Shown here: piece by piece, positions 30,206-38,955 of the stretch
Position numbering within the stretch: the stretch's first letter is position 1
How the letters are laid out: each line of letters begins with the position of its first letter
Assembly (NCBI GenBank): GCA_014239365.1
Contig: JAAZZB010000031.1
Coordinates: 44,587-108,586 of the forward strand
From: Verrucomicrobiia bacterium
GTDB lineage: Bacteria; Verrucomicrobiota; Verrucomicrobiia; Limisphaerales; UBA1100
Length of the DNA: 64,000 nt
Direction of reading: 5' to 3'
Notes under the pieces: generated by a model
The model's input: the letters and a program-made list of their open reading frames with translations, nothing else
Told to the model about the DNA's origin: nothing
Databases searched by the model: none
Position numbers and translations under genes: made by a program

Positions 30206-30751
30206 TTAAGCGGCCAATTCCTTGTTCGTCTCGTCGATCAAGCGTTGTTGGTCTTCACTCGTGAGCACTTTGCCGCTGACCTTCGTGGTGGTCTCCACCA
30301 CCAAACGGCCAATCTCGGCTTTCAATTCCGCCATCATCGTTTCGCGATCCGCCTCGGTGGCTTCGCGGGCTTTGCGAATAATTTCTTCCGCCTGCTTCAC
30401 CGCCTCCTGCGCTTTGGCCTCGCCCACTTTCTCAGCAGCGGTCCGCGCTTCATCGATCATTTCCTGCGCCTTCGCGTTGGCATCGGACAATATCTGATCC
30501 TTCGCATCCTGCGTGCTCGCCAGCTCGGCCTTAATTTTATCGGCATTCTCGATGCCCTCGGCAATCTTCTGCTTGCGATCCTCCAGCACCTTCAGCACCG
30601 GCCCGTAAGCAAACTTCTTCAACGCCAACGCCACCACGAGAAACGCAATGCACTGCGAAATAAAGAGCTGCCAGTTGACGCCAAATTCTCTGAAGATTTC
30701 AGCTGCGGCTCCGCCGCTTTCTTCCGCGGCTAGTAAGATCAAGTTTTCCAT
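30206..30751 (-). CDS. atpF: F1Fo ATP synthase subunit b
   Basis: QLFISQCIAFLVVALALKKFAYGPVLKVLEDRKQKIAEGIENADKIKAEL. Confidence 0.95.
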   Translation of the reverse strand: MENLILLAAEESGGAAAEIFREFGVNWQLFISQCIAFLVVALALKKFAYGPVLKVLEDRKQKIAEGIENADKIKAELASTQDAKDQILSDANAKAQEMIDEARTAAEKVGEAKAQEAVKQAEEIIRKAREATEADRETMMAELKAEIGRLVVETTTKVSGKVLTSEDQQRLIDETNKELAA

Positions 30752-30767
30752 AACAAAAATTTAATTA

Positions 30768-30791
30768 GCCGGACGGGCGAACCCGTCCGGC
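30768..30791. repeat. Stem-loop GCCGGACGGG-CGAA-CCCGTCCGGC directly 3' of atpE
   Basis: 10-bp perfect stem with 4-nt loop, starting 9 nt after the atpE stop in transcript orientation. Confidence 0.85.
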
Positions 30792-30800
30792 ATTGATGCG

Positions 30801-31001
30801 TTACTTCGCGAGGAAGATCGCAATAAACACAACACCTTCAGCCAACGCGGCGAAGATGATCGCTTGCGTCCGGATTTCACCGGCGGCGCCGGGGTTGCGA
30901 CCGGTGGCCTCGGCGGCTTTCATGCCCACCAAGCCCACGCCGATGGCGGAGCCGAGGGCCGCGAGACCCACGTGAAGTGTTCCAGTAATTGCTGCAAACA
31001 T
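30801..31001 (-). CDS. atpE: F1Fo ATP synthase subunit c
   Basis: LAALGSAIGVGLVGMKAAEATGRNPGAAGEIRTQAIIFAALAEGVVFIAIFLAK. Confidence 0.96.
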   Translation of the reverse strand: MFAAITGTLHVGLAALGSAIGVGLVGMKAAEATGRNPGAAGEIRTQAIIFAALAEGVVFIAIFLAK

Positions 31002-31083
31002 AGTCTTTGTCCTTCTGTTGTTCGTTATTTCAGTTGTTCCCAGTGGCCTCCACAGACGTGCGTGGTCCGACCGCCGAAATTAT

Positions 31084-32061
31084 TTAGTGCGCGTGCTCCT
31101 CACCGTGGTCGTCGCCGTGATGCTCACACATCAGCGCGGTAAACACCGATGTGAGCAAAGCAAACACCAGTGCCTGCACTAGACCCACCAGAATTTCCAG
31201 CAGGTAAAACGGCAACACCGCCAGCCAGCCAAAATATGGGCCGCCTAGCTTGATGACTGTTTCCAAAATGTTTTCTCCGGCAAATACATTTCCATAGAGC
31301 CTGAAGGTGAGCGCCACCGGACGCACTCCGATGGACACCACTTCGATCAGGCCAACAAAAATGAAAATGCCCACGAGGAAAATGCCAAAGAATCCGGAGC
31401 CATGCCCTTTCAAATTAAAAATGTGACCAAAAAACCCACCCACACCAATAGCCTTGACGCTCCAATAAAGCCAAAGAACCATAAACAGTGCCGACATCGC
31501 GAGGGTCATATTTAAATCCGCATTCACGCCGCGTAACAAGGGCTGGGCAAAATGGCCGTGCTCGTCCATTCCCCAGCCCATCGTGCCCATTCCGGGAATG
31601 AGCCCAAACCAATTGGCGAACAAAATGAAAATGAAGATGGTCCCGAAAAACCAAAACGTTTGCTTTACCATTTGCGGGCCAACAATGCTCTCGAAAAAGC
31701 CGTAAAGCCCTTCCACGAGGTACTCCACAAAATTCTGTAGGCCGGATGGAATAAGCTGCACTTTACGTGTCGCGAGCTGCGCCACAATAATAATCCCCAA
31801 CGCCACAATGATGGTGACAAACATGGAATTGGTAATCTGCAATGGCCCCACCTCGTGAATCACCGGCGCGTGAGGTGAAAGCCCTTCGGCGTGCTCAGCG
31901 TGCTCGCCGTGGGTGGACGCAGAATGGCCTTCCTCGTGGCTCTTGGGCTGATTTTCGTCGGAAGACGGTTTTTCGGCCAGAGCCAGAGGGATCGCGAGAA
32001 ACAGGAACAGGGCGACTAAAATCCTCTGCATTTGCATCAAAATAGTGCTTTTTGCGCCCAA
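31084..32061 (-). CDS. atpB: F1Fo ATP synthase subunit a
   Basis: Polytopic; RPVALTFRLYGNVFAGENILETVI and LLEILVGLVQALVFALLTSVF; start of atp operon. Confidence 0.95.
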   Translation of the reverse strand: MGAKSTILMQMQRILVALFLFLAIPLALAEKPSSDENQPKSHEEGHSASTHGEHAEHAEGLSPHAPVIHEVGPLQITNSMFVTIIVALGIIIVAQLATRKVQLIPSGLQNFVEYLVEGLYGFFESIVGPQMVKQTFWFFGTIFIFILFANWFGLIPGMGTMGWGMDEHGHFAQPLLRGVNADLNMTLAMSALFMVLWLYWSVKAIGVGGFFGHIFNLKGHGSGFFGIFLVGIFIFVGLIEVVSIGVRPVALTFRLYGNVFAGENILETVIKLGGPYFGWLAVLPFYLLEILVGLVQALVFALLTSVFTALMCEHHGDDHGEEHAH

Positions 32062-32192
32062 AACGGGCGGGAAAACAATCTAAAGCGCGGCCAAAATAGG
32101 GTGTGTGAAACTTTTCACAAGCTTTTTCTGAAAAAAATGAAAATTAGTTTTTAAGAGCGGTTTTTTCGGGCTCATTCGGAAGGGCGTGAATT

Positions 32193-32239
32193 GTAGCCCG
32201 GACCGGTGGTCCGGGCCCCGGGCCAACGGCCCGGGCTAC
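32193..32239. repeat. REPIN-like double hairpin GTAGCCCGGACCGGTGGTCCGGGCCCCGGGCCAACGGCCCGGGCTAC
   Basis: Near-identical to the reverse complement of 2179-2224; GTAG head at both ends. Confidence 0.85.
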
Positions 32240-32287
32240 ATTTTTCTGGGCCAATCGCCCCGGGAATCAACCGCCCGACGAATTGGA

Positions 32288-32408
32288 GAGCACTGAAGGT
32301 GCGAAATATTGTGCACGGAACAATTTCGGGCTTTCAGCCCTTGGATTAGTTTTGGGCATTTACCCGGGGCGTTGCCCCGGGCTATCACATTGCGCACCTT
32401 CGGCGCTC
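32288..32408. repeat. MITE-like composite repeat with 16-bp terminal inverted repeats and two internal hairpins
   Basis: GAGCACTGAAGGTGCG / CGCACCTTCGGCGCTC (14/16 complementary); internal GGGCTTTCAGCCC and CCCGGGGCGTTGCCCCGGG. Confidence 0.6.
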
Positions 32409-32469
32409 ACCATTAGAGATTGAATCCGAGTGAAAACGCACTGCGTGAAATAGAGCCTCAAAAAACTAC

Positions 32470-33309
32470 TCAAGAAATCAACCGCACTAAATCCCTGGCT
32501 TTTGTTTCAGCACCGTCGAGGACTCGGTCCAATACCTCCTCGGTCACGTCGTGTTGGGTGAGGACTCGTTGCTTGAAATGATCGCGCCACGTTTCGTCTT
32601 CCGGTGTTTCCAAATCGTGCACGTAAAAAATCGGATCGGGCCGCAGCTCGCTGTCCGGATCGTTCTGCGCGCTGATGGCGGCGCCGATGTCCTCGGGCAT
32701 TTCCCATTCATTGCAAACTAACGCGCCCAGCTCGGCGTGGTCCCAGCCGAAGGTTTCTTTTTCCAATTCGTGCAATGGTTTTTCGCTCTCGGCGGAGGCT
32801 CTATAAATTTTGGCGTACTCGCGGCCTTTGCTGGCGGCGATAATCGGCACGCTGAAGTCTTCCAAAAAACCCGCCGAGAAACACAGCCCGGCCAAAGGCG
32901 GCGCGGTGATGTCGGCCAACTCACGGGCAATCACTGCGCGCCGTCCGGCGCGTTGCCAGAAAGCGGTCATATCCAAATATTTGGGCACGTTGCTGGGCAC
33001 AGCCATTTTTGCGCCGAGCATCATCACGATGCGTTCGAGATCGGATTTGCCGAGCATTGTCACCGCGTGATCGAGGCTCTTGATGGGGGTGCGCGGGGCG
33101 TAGGCGGTGGAGTTCACCGTGCGCATCACGCGCGAGGTGAGGTCGGGATCGAGCGCCATCACTTCGGCAATGTGCGCCGAGGAAGCGCCCGGCTCGCGCA
33201 AGCGCCGCAATGCCTCGAAGATGGTTTTGCGAAACTTAGGCAATTCATAGTCGCCCAAAATTTCGTGCAGCCGCGCGTGGGGATCTTTATTTTTTAAAAA
33301 TGAAAACAT
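32470..33309 (-). CDS. HDOD domain-containing protein
   Basis: LPKFRKTIFEALRRLREPGASSAHIAEVMALDPDLTSRVMRTVNSTAYAPRTPIKSLDHAVTMLGKSDLERIVMML. Confidence 0.88.
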   Translation of the reverse strand: MFSFLKNKDPHARLHEILGDYELPKFRKTIFEALRRLREPGASSAHIAEVMALDPDLTSRVMRTVNSTAYAPRTPIKSLDHAVTMLGKSDLERIVMMLGAKMAVPSNVPKYLDMTAFWQRAGRRAVIARELADITAPPLAGLCFSAGFLEDFSVPIIAASKGREYAKIYRASAESEKPLHELEKETFGWDHAELGALVCNEWEMPEDIGAAISAQNDPDSELRPDPIFYVHDLETPEDETWRDHFKQRVLTQHDVTEEVLDRVLDGAETKARDLVRLIS

Positions 33310-33312
33310 CGC

Positions 33313-34368
33313 TCAATGCCCGCGTGAAGCAAACTTGGTGGCCAAAATAGAAAGCAAAGCGCCCAGCCCCAAATAACCAAACGCAATATGCACAATCAGC
33401 ACTCCCTGCCCGATGGCCGAGGTGGGTGACACGTCGCCGTAGCCGAGCGTGGTGAAGGTGACCACGCTATAATAAAGGTACGGAATAAAGTCGCCGCCCA
33501 ATTCCTCGATGCCTTTGAGATGGCTGCCGCCGCCGGCCGGCTTGGCCCATTGATCGAGCGCCCAGTAAATGAAGCCGAAGAGCAGTACGTTCAGCGTGAG
33601 GAACAATCCCCAGCGCGTAAGGCTGCGGCCGCAGTTGCTGGTCCATTTCCAGGCATAGTAAACGCAACGCGTGATCCGGCTTTGATGTTTGTATTCGTAC
33701 AGGAAATTTTCATCGATGATGTGCTGACGCACGAGGTAAGCACCGGCGAAGTCGATGTCGCGAATGTCCGCGCCGATCCAATCAGCGCGCGTGTAGTTTT
33801 GCACTTCGCGGAGCTGCGAGCCGCGCAATGAGGTGTTGCGGAAATTCACGCCCTCGATATTTGTCGCGCGCAAATCCGCATCGGCAAGATCCGCTTGATC
33901 AAAGTCCGTGCTCTCGAGATCCGCTTCGTACATTCGGCAACGCGCCAATTTCGCCGCACGAAAATCCACATTCCGGATCTGCGCCTCAACAAAAGTGGCG
34001 TCCTCCATTTTCGCGTGGTAGCAGTTTGCGTCCGTAAAATCGGTCATCCCAAACCCCGCCTTGAAGGCTTTGCATTCGGTAAGGTTAGCGCCACGAAACG
34101 TAGTGCCGAGAAATTCCGCGCCATCCAAGGTGGCCTTATAAAGCTTGGCCCCGTCGAAATTGGCACTCGGGCAGCACGCGCCGGAAAGATTGCACCGGCT
34201 CATTTCGCAGCCGGAAAAGTTGCACCCCGTCAAATCCAGCTCCGACAAATCCGCATCGGTGAAGCGTACCCCTCGCAAATCCAGCAACTCCGGCGCCAAG
34301 GGCTCGCCCGTTTCCTTGGCACGCCGCAACGCGCTAATGATGTTTTCCGCTGATTGAGTGGCCTCCAT
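33313..34368 (-). CDS. Pentapeptide-repeat protein fused to a two-TM potassium channel pore
   Basis: N-terminal A(D/N)LxxxxF-type repeats (DADLSELDLTGCNFSGCEMSRCNLSGA...); C-terminal YYSVVTFTTLGYGDVSPTSAIGQ selectivity filter. Confidence 0.88.
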   Translation of the reverse strand: MEATQSAENIISALRRAKETGEPLAPELLDLRGVRFTDADLSELDLTGCNFSGCEMSRCNLSGACCPSANFDGAKLYKATLDGAEFLGTTFRGANLTECKAFKAGFGMTDFTDANCYHAKMEDATFVEAQIRNVDFRAAKLARCRMYEADLESTDFDQADLADADLRATNIEGVNFRNTSLRGSQLREVQNYTRADWIGADIRDIDFAGAYLVRQHIIDENFLYEYKHQSRITRCVYYAWKWTSNCGRSLTRWGLFLTLNVLLFGFIYWALDQWAKPAGGGSHLKGIEELGGDFIPYLYYSVVTFTTLGYGDVSPTSAIGQGVLIVHIAFGYLGLGALLSILATKFASRGH

Positions 34369-34442
34369 CGCTGCGGGACGAAACTGCCGCCCCTTTCAAT
34401 TAACCTAAACCCGACCCGCCAATTCCTCAAGCAAAATGCGCG

Positions 34443-34910
34443 TTGCCAGCCACGCCCGCGTCACCTACCCTCCCGCCCATCAAACTTGCCAAACCCAGCA
34501 AGCCCAGCCAAAGCGCCGAGGATTATCTCGAGCGCATTCACGAGCTCATCGAAGCCAAAGGCTCCGCCCACGTGGCCGACATCGCCCAGTCGCTCAACGT
34601 CGGCCAGCCGAGCGTCACCAGTATGGTGCAAAAACTAGCCGACGACGGCTACCTCCGCTACGAAAAATACCGTGCCATCACCCTCACTGACGAAGGCCGC
34701 GCTGTCGCGCTGCACATTCGCGACCGCCACATCGTGCTCGCCAGTTTCTTCACCCTCTTCGGCCTCGACGACGAAACCCAAGCGCGCGACATCGAAGGCA
34801 TCGAGCATCACCTCAGCCCCGACACCTTAAAAACTCTCGCCGACCTCACCACATTTTTTCAGCAAAATCCTGACGCCCTCGCCGAGTTCCAATCCTCGCG
34901 CAAAAAATAA
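34443..34910 (+). CDS. DtxR/MntR-family metal-dependent transcriptional regulator (start uncertain)
   Basis: SAEDYLERIHELIEAKGSAHVADIAQSLNVGQPSVTSMVQKLADDGYLRYEKYRAITLTDEGRAVA; C-terminal IEHHLSPDTLKTLADL. Confidence 0.87.
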   Translation: MPATPASPTLPPIKLAKPSKPSQSAEDYLERIHELIEAKGSAHVADIAQSLNVGQPSVTSMVQKLADDGYLRYEKYRAITLTDEGRAVALHIRDRHIVLASFFTLFGLDDETQARDIEGIEHHLSPDTLKTLADLTTFFQQNPDALAEFQSSRKK

Positions 34911-34919
34911 TCCGCAGCA

Positions 34920-35294
34920 ATGACCCCCACCTTCGACCGCCTGCTCGACCTCGCGCGGGCCGAAGTGCAAACCGCCATCGACGAATTGCCTGACGAACTC
35001 CGCTCCGCCGCCGAGGCCGTGGTCGTCACCCTCGAGCCCGCCCCCAATCCCGACTACGTCGCCGATGGCATCGCGCCGGACACCCTCGGCCTTTTCCTCG
35101 GCGAATCAATGGCCGACCCGCCCAGCTCTCATCCGCAGCCCACACAAATAATTCTCTTCCTAGAAAACCTCTGGGAATTCGCTGAGCACAACCAAGCCAT
35201 TTACCTCGACGAAGTCCGCACCACTTACCTCCACGAACTCGGCCACTACTTCGGCTTCGACGAAGACGATTTGGAAGAACGCGGGCTGGAGTAG
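34920..35294 (+). CDS. Zincin-like metallopeptidase family protein (PF06262-type)
   Basis: FDRLLDLARAEVQTAIDELPDEL...VRTTYLHELGHYFGFDEDDLEERGL. Confidence 0.87.
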   Translation: MTPTFDRLLDLARAEVQTAIDELPDELRSAAEAVVVTLEPAPNPDYVADGIAPDTLGLFLGESMADPPSSHPQPTQIILFLENLWEFAEHNQAIYLDEVRTTYLHELGHYFGFDEDDLEERGLE

Positions 35295-35354
35295 TTTGGT
35301 TGAGGGTTGAGGGGAAACCCATTTGCATTTAGGATTTCGTTCACGGAATTTTTT

Positions 35355-35984
35355 ATGAGCTGGATTGATATTAGCGTCCCACTAAAAAACGGAATGGTCC
35401 ATTGGCCTGGCGATCCCGCGTTCCAATCGCGCCTTGCCAAAACCCTTGGCGACGACTGCCCCTGCAATCTCACCCACCTCGATATGAGCGCCCACACCGG
35501 CACGCATATGGATGCCCCGCGCCATTTCATCGCCGATGGAAAAACAATGGAAGCGATGCCCATCGACGCCACCATCGGCCCCTGCCGCGTCATTGAAATC
35601 CACGACCCCACCGCCATCACCGCCGCCGAACTCGAGCCGCACAAACTCCAACGCGGCGAACGCATCCTCTTCAAAACCCGCAACTCCGCCCGCAGTTGGC
35701 AAACCGATGCCTTCGATGAAGACTTCATTTACATCGCCCAGGACGCCGCACGCCATCTCACCGCGAGCGGCGTGATGACCGTGGGCGTCGATTACCTCAG
35801 CGTCGGCGGCTTCAAAAAAGACGGTGTGGAAACCCACGTCGAATTGCTCGGCGCAGAAGTCTGGATCATCGAAGGCCTCAACCTCGCCGCCATCGCCCCC
35901 GGCGAATACGACCTCGCCTGCCTCCCCCTAAAAATAGTCAACAGCGACGGCGCCCCCGCCCGAGCCATCCTCCGCCCGCGGTAA
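35355..35984 (+). CDS. Cyclase family protein (kynurenine formamidase-like)
   Basis: DISVPLKNGMVHWPGDPAF...LTHLDMSAHTGTHMDAPRHF metal-binding motif. Start ATG 35355. Confidence 0.87.
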   Translation: MSWIDISVPLKNGMVHWPGDPAFQSRLAKTLGDDCPCNLTHLDMSAHTGTHMDAPRHFIADGKTMEAMPIDATIGPCRVIEIHDPTAITAAELEPHKLQRGERILFKTRNSARSWQTDAFDEDFIYIAQDAARHLTASGVMTVGVDYLSVGGFKKDGVETHVELLGAEVWIIEGLNLAAIAPGEYDLACLPLKIVNSDGAPARAILRPR

Positions 35985-35990
35985 AAAAAT

Positions 35991-36129
35991 GTGCTGCCGG
36001 CATCTTGCCGGCAGACCTTACGTGTCCCTACCAAAACTTGCACCCACCCCCTTCCGTGATATAAAAACCTCTGCGCCCTATGCGCTGAAATCGTGCGCCC
36101 CAAATCTGCCGGCAAGATGCCGGCAGCAC
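35991..36129. repeat. Second copy of the GTGCTGCCGGCATCTTGCCGGCAG inverted doublet, arms 35991-36014 and 36106-36129
   Basis: Arms identical to those at 10697-10759; longer spacer. Confidence 0.9.
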
Positions 36130-36135
36130 ATAAAA

Positions 36136-36945
36136 ATGCGAACCCTCATTATCGGTTGCGGCTACGTTGGCTTGCCGCTCGGGCAGGCACTTGCCGACGC
36201 GGGCCACGAAGTACACGGCGTGCGGCGCAACGCGTTCACCGCCAAAGGCATCACGCCGCACGCGCTCGACATCACCGAGACCGATGCGCTCGACGTATTG
36301 CCGCGTGATTTTGATTGGGTCATCAATACCGTCTCCTCCGCTCGCGGTGATGCTGAAACGCATCGAGCGGTGTTTGTGGATGGCACAAAAAACTTGCTCG
36401 ATTGGCTGGGCGATTCATCGGCGCGCGTGCTCTTCACCAGCAGCACGAGCGTGTATCCCCAAACCGATGGCGGTTGGGTGGACGAAGCCAGCCCCGCCAA
36501 CGGACCCGTGCTGCGCGAAGCGGAAAAATTTTTTCTCAATGCGCCACAAGCCACCACTGTACTTCGCGTAGCTGGGATTTACGGACCAGAACGTGGTTTT
36601 CTTTTTCGTCAATTTTTGAAAGGCGAAGCCGTGCTCACCGAGGGCGGCGCGCGTTGGATAAATATGATCCACCGCGATGACGTGGTGGGCGCCATCCTCG
36701 CCGCGATGAATTGCGAGCCGAGCATTTACAACGTGGCCGATGATGAGCCGGTAACGCAGCACGAATTTTTTGAATGGCTCGCGCAGCGTTTGAGCAAACC
36801 GATGCCGCCGGACGGGGAACGAGTTTCCCGCAAGCGGGTGGCGACGAGCAAGCGCGTGCGCAATGCGAAGTTAAAGGCGTTGGGATGGCGCTTGAAGTTT
36901 GCGACGTTCCGCGAGGGGTACGAACAGTTAATCCGTGAAGAGTAG
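36136..36945 (+). CDS. NAD-dependent epimerase/dehydratase (SDR) family protein
   Basis: TLIIGCGYVGLPLGQALADAGHEVHGVRRN; VLFTSSTSVYPQTDGGWVDEASP; start ATG 36136 after the repeat. Confidence 0.85.
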   Translation: MRTLIIGCGYVGLPLGQALADAGHEVHGVRRNAFTAKGITPHALDITETDALDVLPRDFDWVINTVSSARGDAETHRAVFVDGTKNLLDWLGDSSARVLFTSSTSVYPQTDGGWVDEASPANGPVLREAEKFFLNAPQATTVLRVAGIYGPERGFLFRQFLKGEAVLTEGGARWINMIHRDDVVGAILAAMNCEPSIYNVADDEPVTQHEFFEWLAQRLSKPMPPDGERVSRKRVATSKRVRNAKLKALGWRLKFATFREGYEQLIREE

Positions 36946-36966
36946 GGCGAATCCAAAGACCGCGCC

Positions 36967-37392
36967 CTACCCGACACGGAACGAAATGCGCGCGATAAAT
37001 TCTGCACCGAAAGCATTCTGCAGCCGTTCCAAAATTTCGTGCCGACGGTAGCGCACGATTTCGCTGAGCCACACGTTGCTGTCCACATTTACAAACAGCG
37101 TGCCTTTGTGAATGCCGGCGGGCTGTGCGTGCGCGGTCACGCTGGGGTCGATGAGGTTGCGCCACACTTTGGCGACCTCCGCCTCGCGCCGGCGTTGATC
37201 CAACCCCAACCGTTTCATCACGTTAGGCATCAGGTGGGCGGGAGACCGCGCGCGGTCAGCATGAGCGCGCTCTTGTTCGCTGAGGTCGATGCCCCGCCAC
37301 GCGGTGAGCACGCGCCGCGCCGCTCGCGTGGGCGGTGATGCGCTCATCGGTTGAGTTCGTTTGGCTTGCACAACGCGCGGAGTGTCGGCCAA
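36967..37392 (-). CDS. DUF721 (DciA-like) domain-containing protein
   Basis: VAKVWRNLIDPSVTAHAQPAGIHKGTLFVNVDSNVWLSEIVRYRRHEILERLQNAFG. Confidence 0.82.
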   Translation of the reverse strand: MADTPRVVQAKRTQPMSASPPTRAARRVLTAWRGIDLSEQERAHADRARSPAHLMPNVMKRLGLDQRRREAEVAKVWRNLIDPSVTAHAQPAGIHKGTLFVNVDSNVWLSEIVRYRRHEILERLQNAFGAEFIARISFRVG

Positions 37393-37558
37393 TTTTCGTT
37401 CTTCGCGAAGCTCACGTTATTCAAACTTGTGATTGCCAATTCGACGCGAACTTCACGGGAGCAAACTGCGAATAGGCGCGAACAAATCAGTACGCTGTTA
37501 ATAAGAGACAACGCTTGAATGCTTGACCGCACAAGTTGCTGTGTGGTACTTCTTTGCT

Positions 37559-37575
37559 GGCCACAATATGTGGCC
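37559..37575. promoter_or_regulatory. Palindrome GGCCACA-ATA-TGTGGCC upstream of nrdR (possible operator)
   Basis: Perfect 7-bp arms, just upstream of an AAGGAGG ribosome-binding site for nrdR. Confidence 0.4.
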
Positions 37576-37607
37576 TTTCTGCCAAGGAGGTTTGGAATAT
37601 TTGACTG

Positions 37608-38093
37608 ATGCGCTGTCCGAAGTGCGAATGTATTGAGGACAAGGTGATTGATTCGCGCTCGTCCAAGGAGGGGGCAATTATTCGCCGCCGCCGCGAGTGT
37701 GCCCAGTGCACGCATCGGTTCACCACCTACGAGCAGATTGAACACCAACGGTTGATGGTGGTGAAACGGGATGGGCGTCGTGAAGAATTTGCGCGGGACA
37801 AACTGCTCTCGGGTATTTCCAAGGCCTGCCAAAAACGCCCCATCAGTCAACAGGTCATTGAGGACCTCACGCAGGGTATTTATGATTCGATTTCAGAAGA
37901 ATACTCCGAGGAGGTGCCCGGAATGGCGATTGGCGAGGCGGTGATGAACGGCCTCCGCGAAATCGATCAAGTGGCCTATGTGCGATACGCGAGCGTGTAC
38001 CGCCGCTTTGAGGAGGCCGATGACTTCGTCCAAGCCGTGAAGAAACTCGAGACAAAGCATGATTCAGCTACATACCGACTGCCTGGTTTTTGA
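37608..38093 (+). CDS. nrdR: Transcriptional repressor NrdR
   Basis: MRCPKCECIEDKVIDSRSSKEGAIIRRRRECAQCTHRFTTYEQIE zinc ribbon and ATP-cone. Confidence 0.96.
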   Translation: MRCPKCECIEDKVIDSRSSKEGAIIRRRRECAQCTHRFTTYEQIEHQRLMVVKRDGRREEFARDKLLSGISKACQKRPISQQVIEDLTQGIYDSISEEYSEEVPGMAIGEAVMNGLREIDQVAYVRYASVYRRFEEADDFVQAVKKLETKHDSATYRLPGF

Positions 38094-38616
38094 AACCTCC
38101 GACGGCGAAGCCATCCCTTGCTCAGCGCAGGACGTCACCGTCGAATTACTCGGCGATGCCGCGCACGAGTTGGATCCCTTTATGGTCACCGAAGCGGCCG
38201 AGGCGGTTCTCTTTCATTTCAAAGTGGACCTAAATAAATCTTCCGTATCGGTTGGTGAATTCACGCTCGCACTCGAACGCATCCTGCGCGGGTTCGGCTT
38301 CAAAGTAATGGCCGCCGATGAGGATGATTGCGATGCCGACGCCGCCGAAACCAATCTGCACGACCTCGCCCATCAAGCCGGCGAAGGATTGGAGATGGTT
38401 TTCTTCTGCACACTGCGCGACCAAATCCACGCCGACCTCCACGGCAAACCCGAACTGCTCCGCGTAAAAGGACTGCGCGAGGCGGTCAAGAAACTCACCG
38501 GCGCAAAGCAATGGAGCCCGCGCTGTCAGAAGCTCAACGATCAAATCGTCGATTATCTGCGCCACATCGTTTCCAAACATCAACAGCAAGCCAAGCTCAC
38601 GCTGATGATTGTGTGA
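38059..38616 (+). CDS. Conserved-looking hypothetical protein overlapping nrdR 3' end
   Basis: Intact 185-aa frame, tightly packed between nrdR and the HIT gene (TGATG junction with the latter). Confidence 0.65.
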   Translation: MIQLHTDCLVFETSDGEAIPCSAQDVTVELLGDAAHELDPFMVTEAAEAVLFHFKVDLNKSSVSVGEFTLALERILRGFGFKVMAADEDDCDADAAETNLHDLAHQAGEGLEMVFFCTLRDQIHADLHGKPELLRVKGLREAVKKLTGAKQWSPRCQKLNDQIVDYLRHIVSKHQQQAKLTLMIV

Positions 38617-38954
38617 TGACCCTCTTCGAGAAAATCATCGCCCGCGAAATTCCCGCCGACATCCTATTTGAAGACGACCTCGTCCTCGCCTTCAACGACA
38701 TCAACCCGCAAGCGCCCACGCACGTGTTGGTGATTCCCAAAAAGCCAATCCCCCGCATCGCCGAAGCCGAGCCCGAAGATCATCAAGTTCTCGGTCATCT
38801 ACTATTGAAAGCCCGCGAAATCGCCGCCGACCTTGGCCTCCAAGAAAACGGCTTCCGCCTCGTCATCAACAACGGCAAAGACGGAGGCGAAACCGTCCCC
38901 CATTTGCACCTACACATTTTGGGCGGCAGAACGATGGCTTGGCCGCCGGGGTGA
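38616..38954 (+). CDS. HIT family (histidine triad) protein
   Basis: [43 protein letters not shown]...[16 protein letters not shown]. Confidence 0.94.
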   Translation: MTLFEKIIAREIPADILFEDDLVLAFNDINPQAPTHVLVIPKKPIPRIAEAEPEDHQVLGHLLLKAREIAADLGLQENGFRLVINNGKDGGETVPHLHLHILGGRTMAWPPG

Positions 38955-38955
38955 G

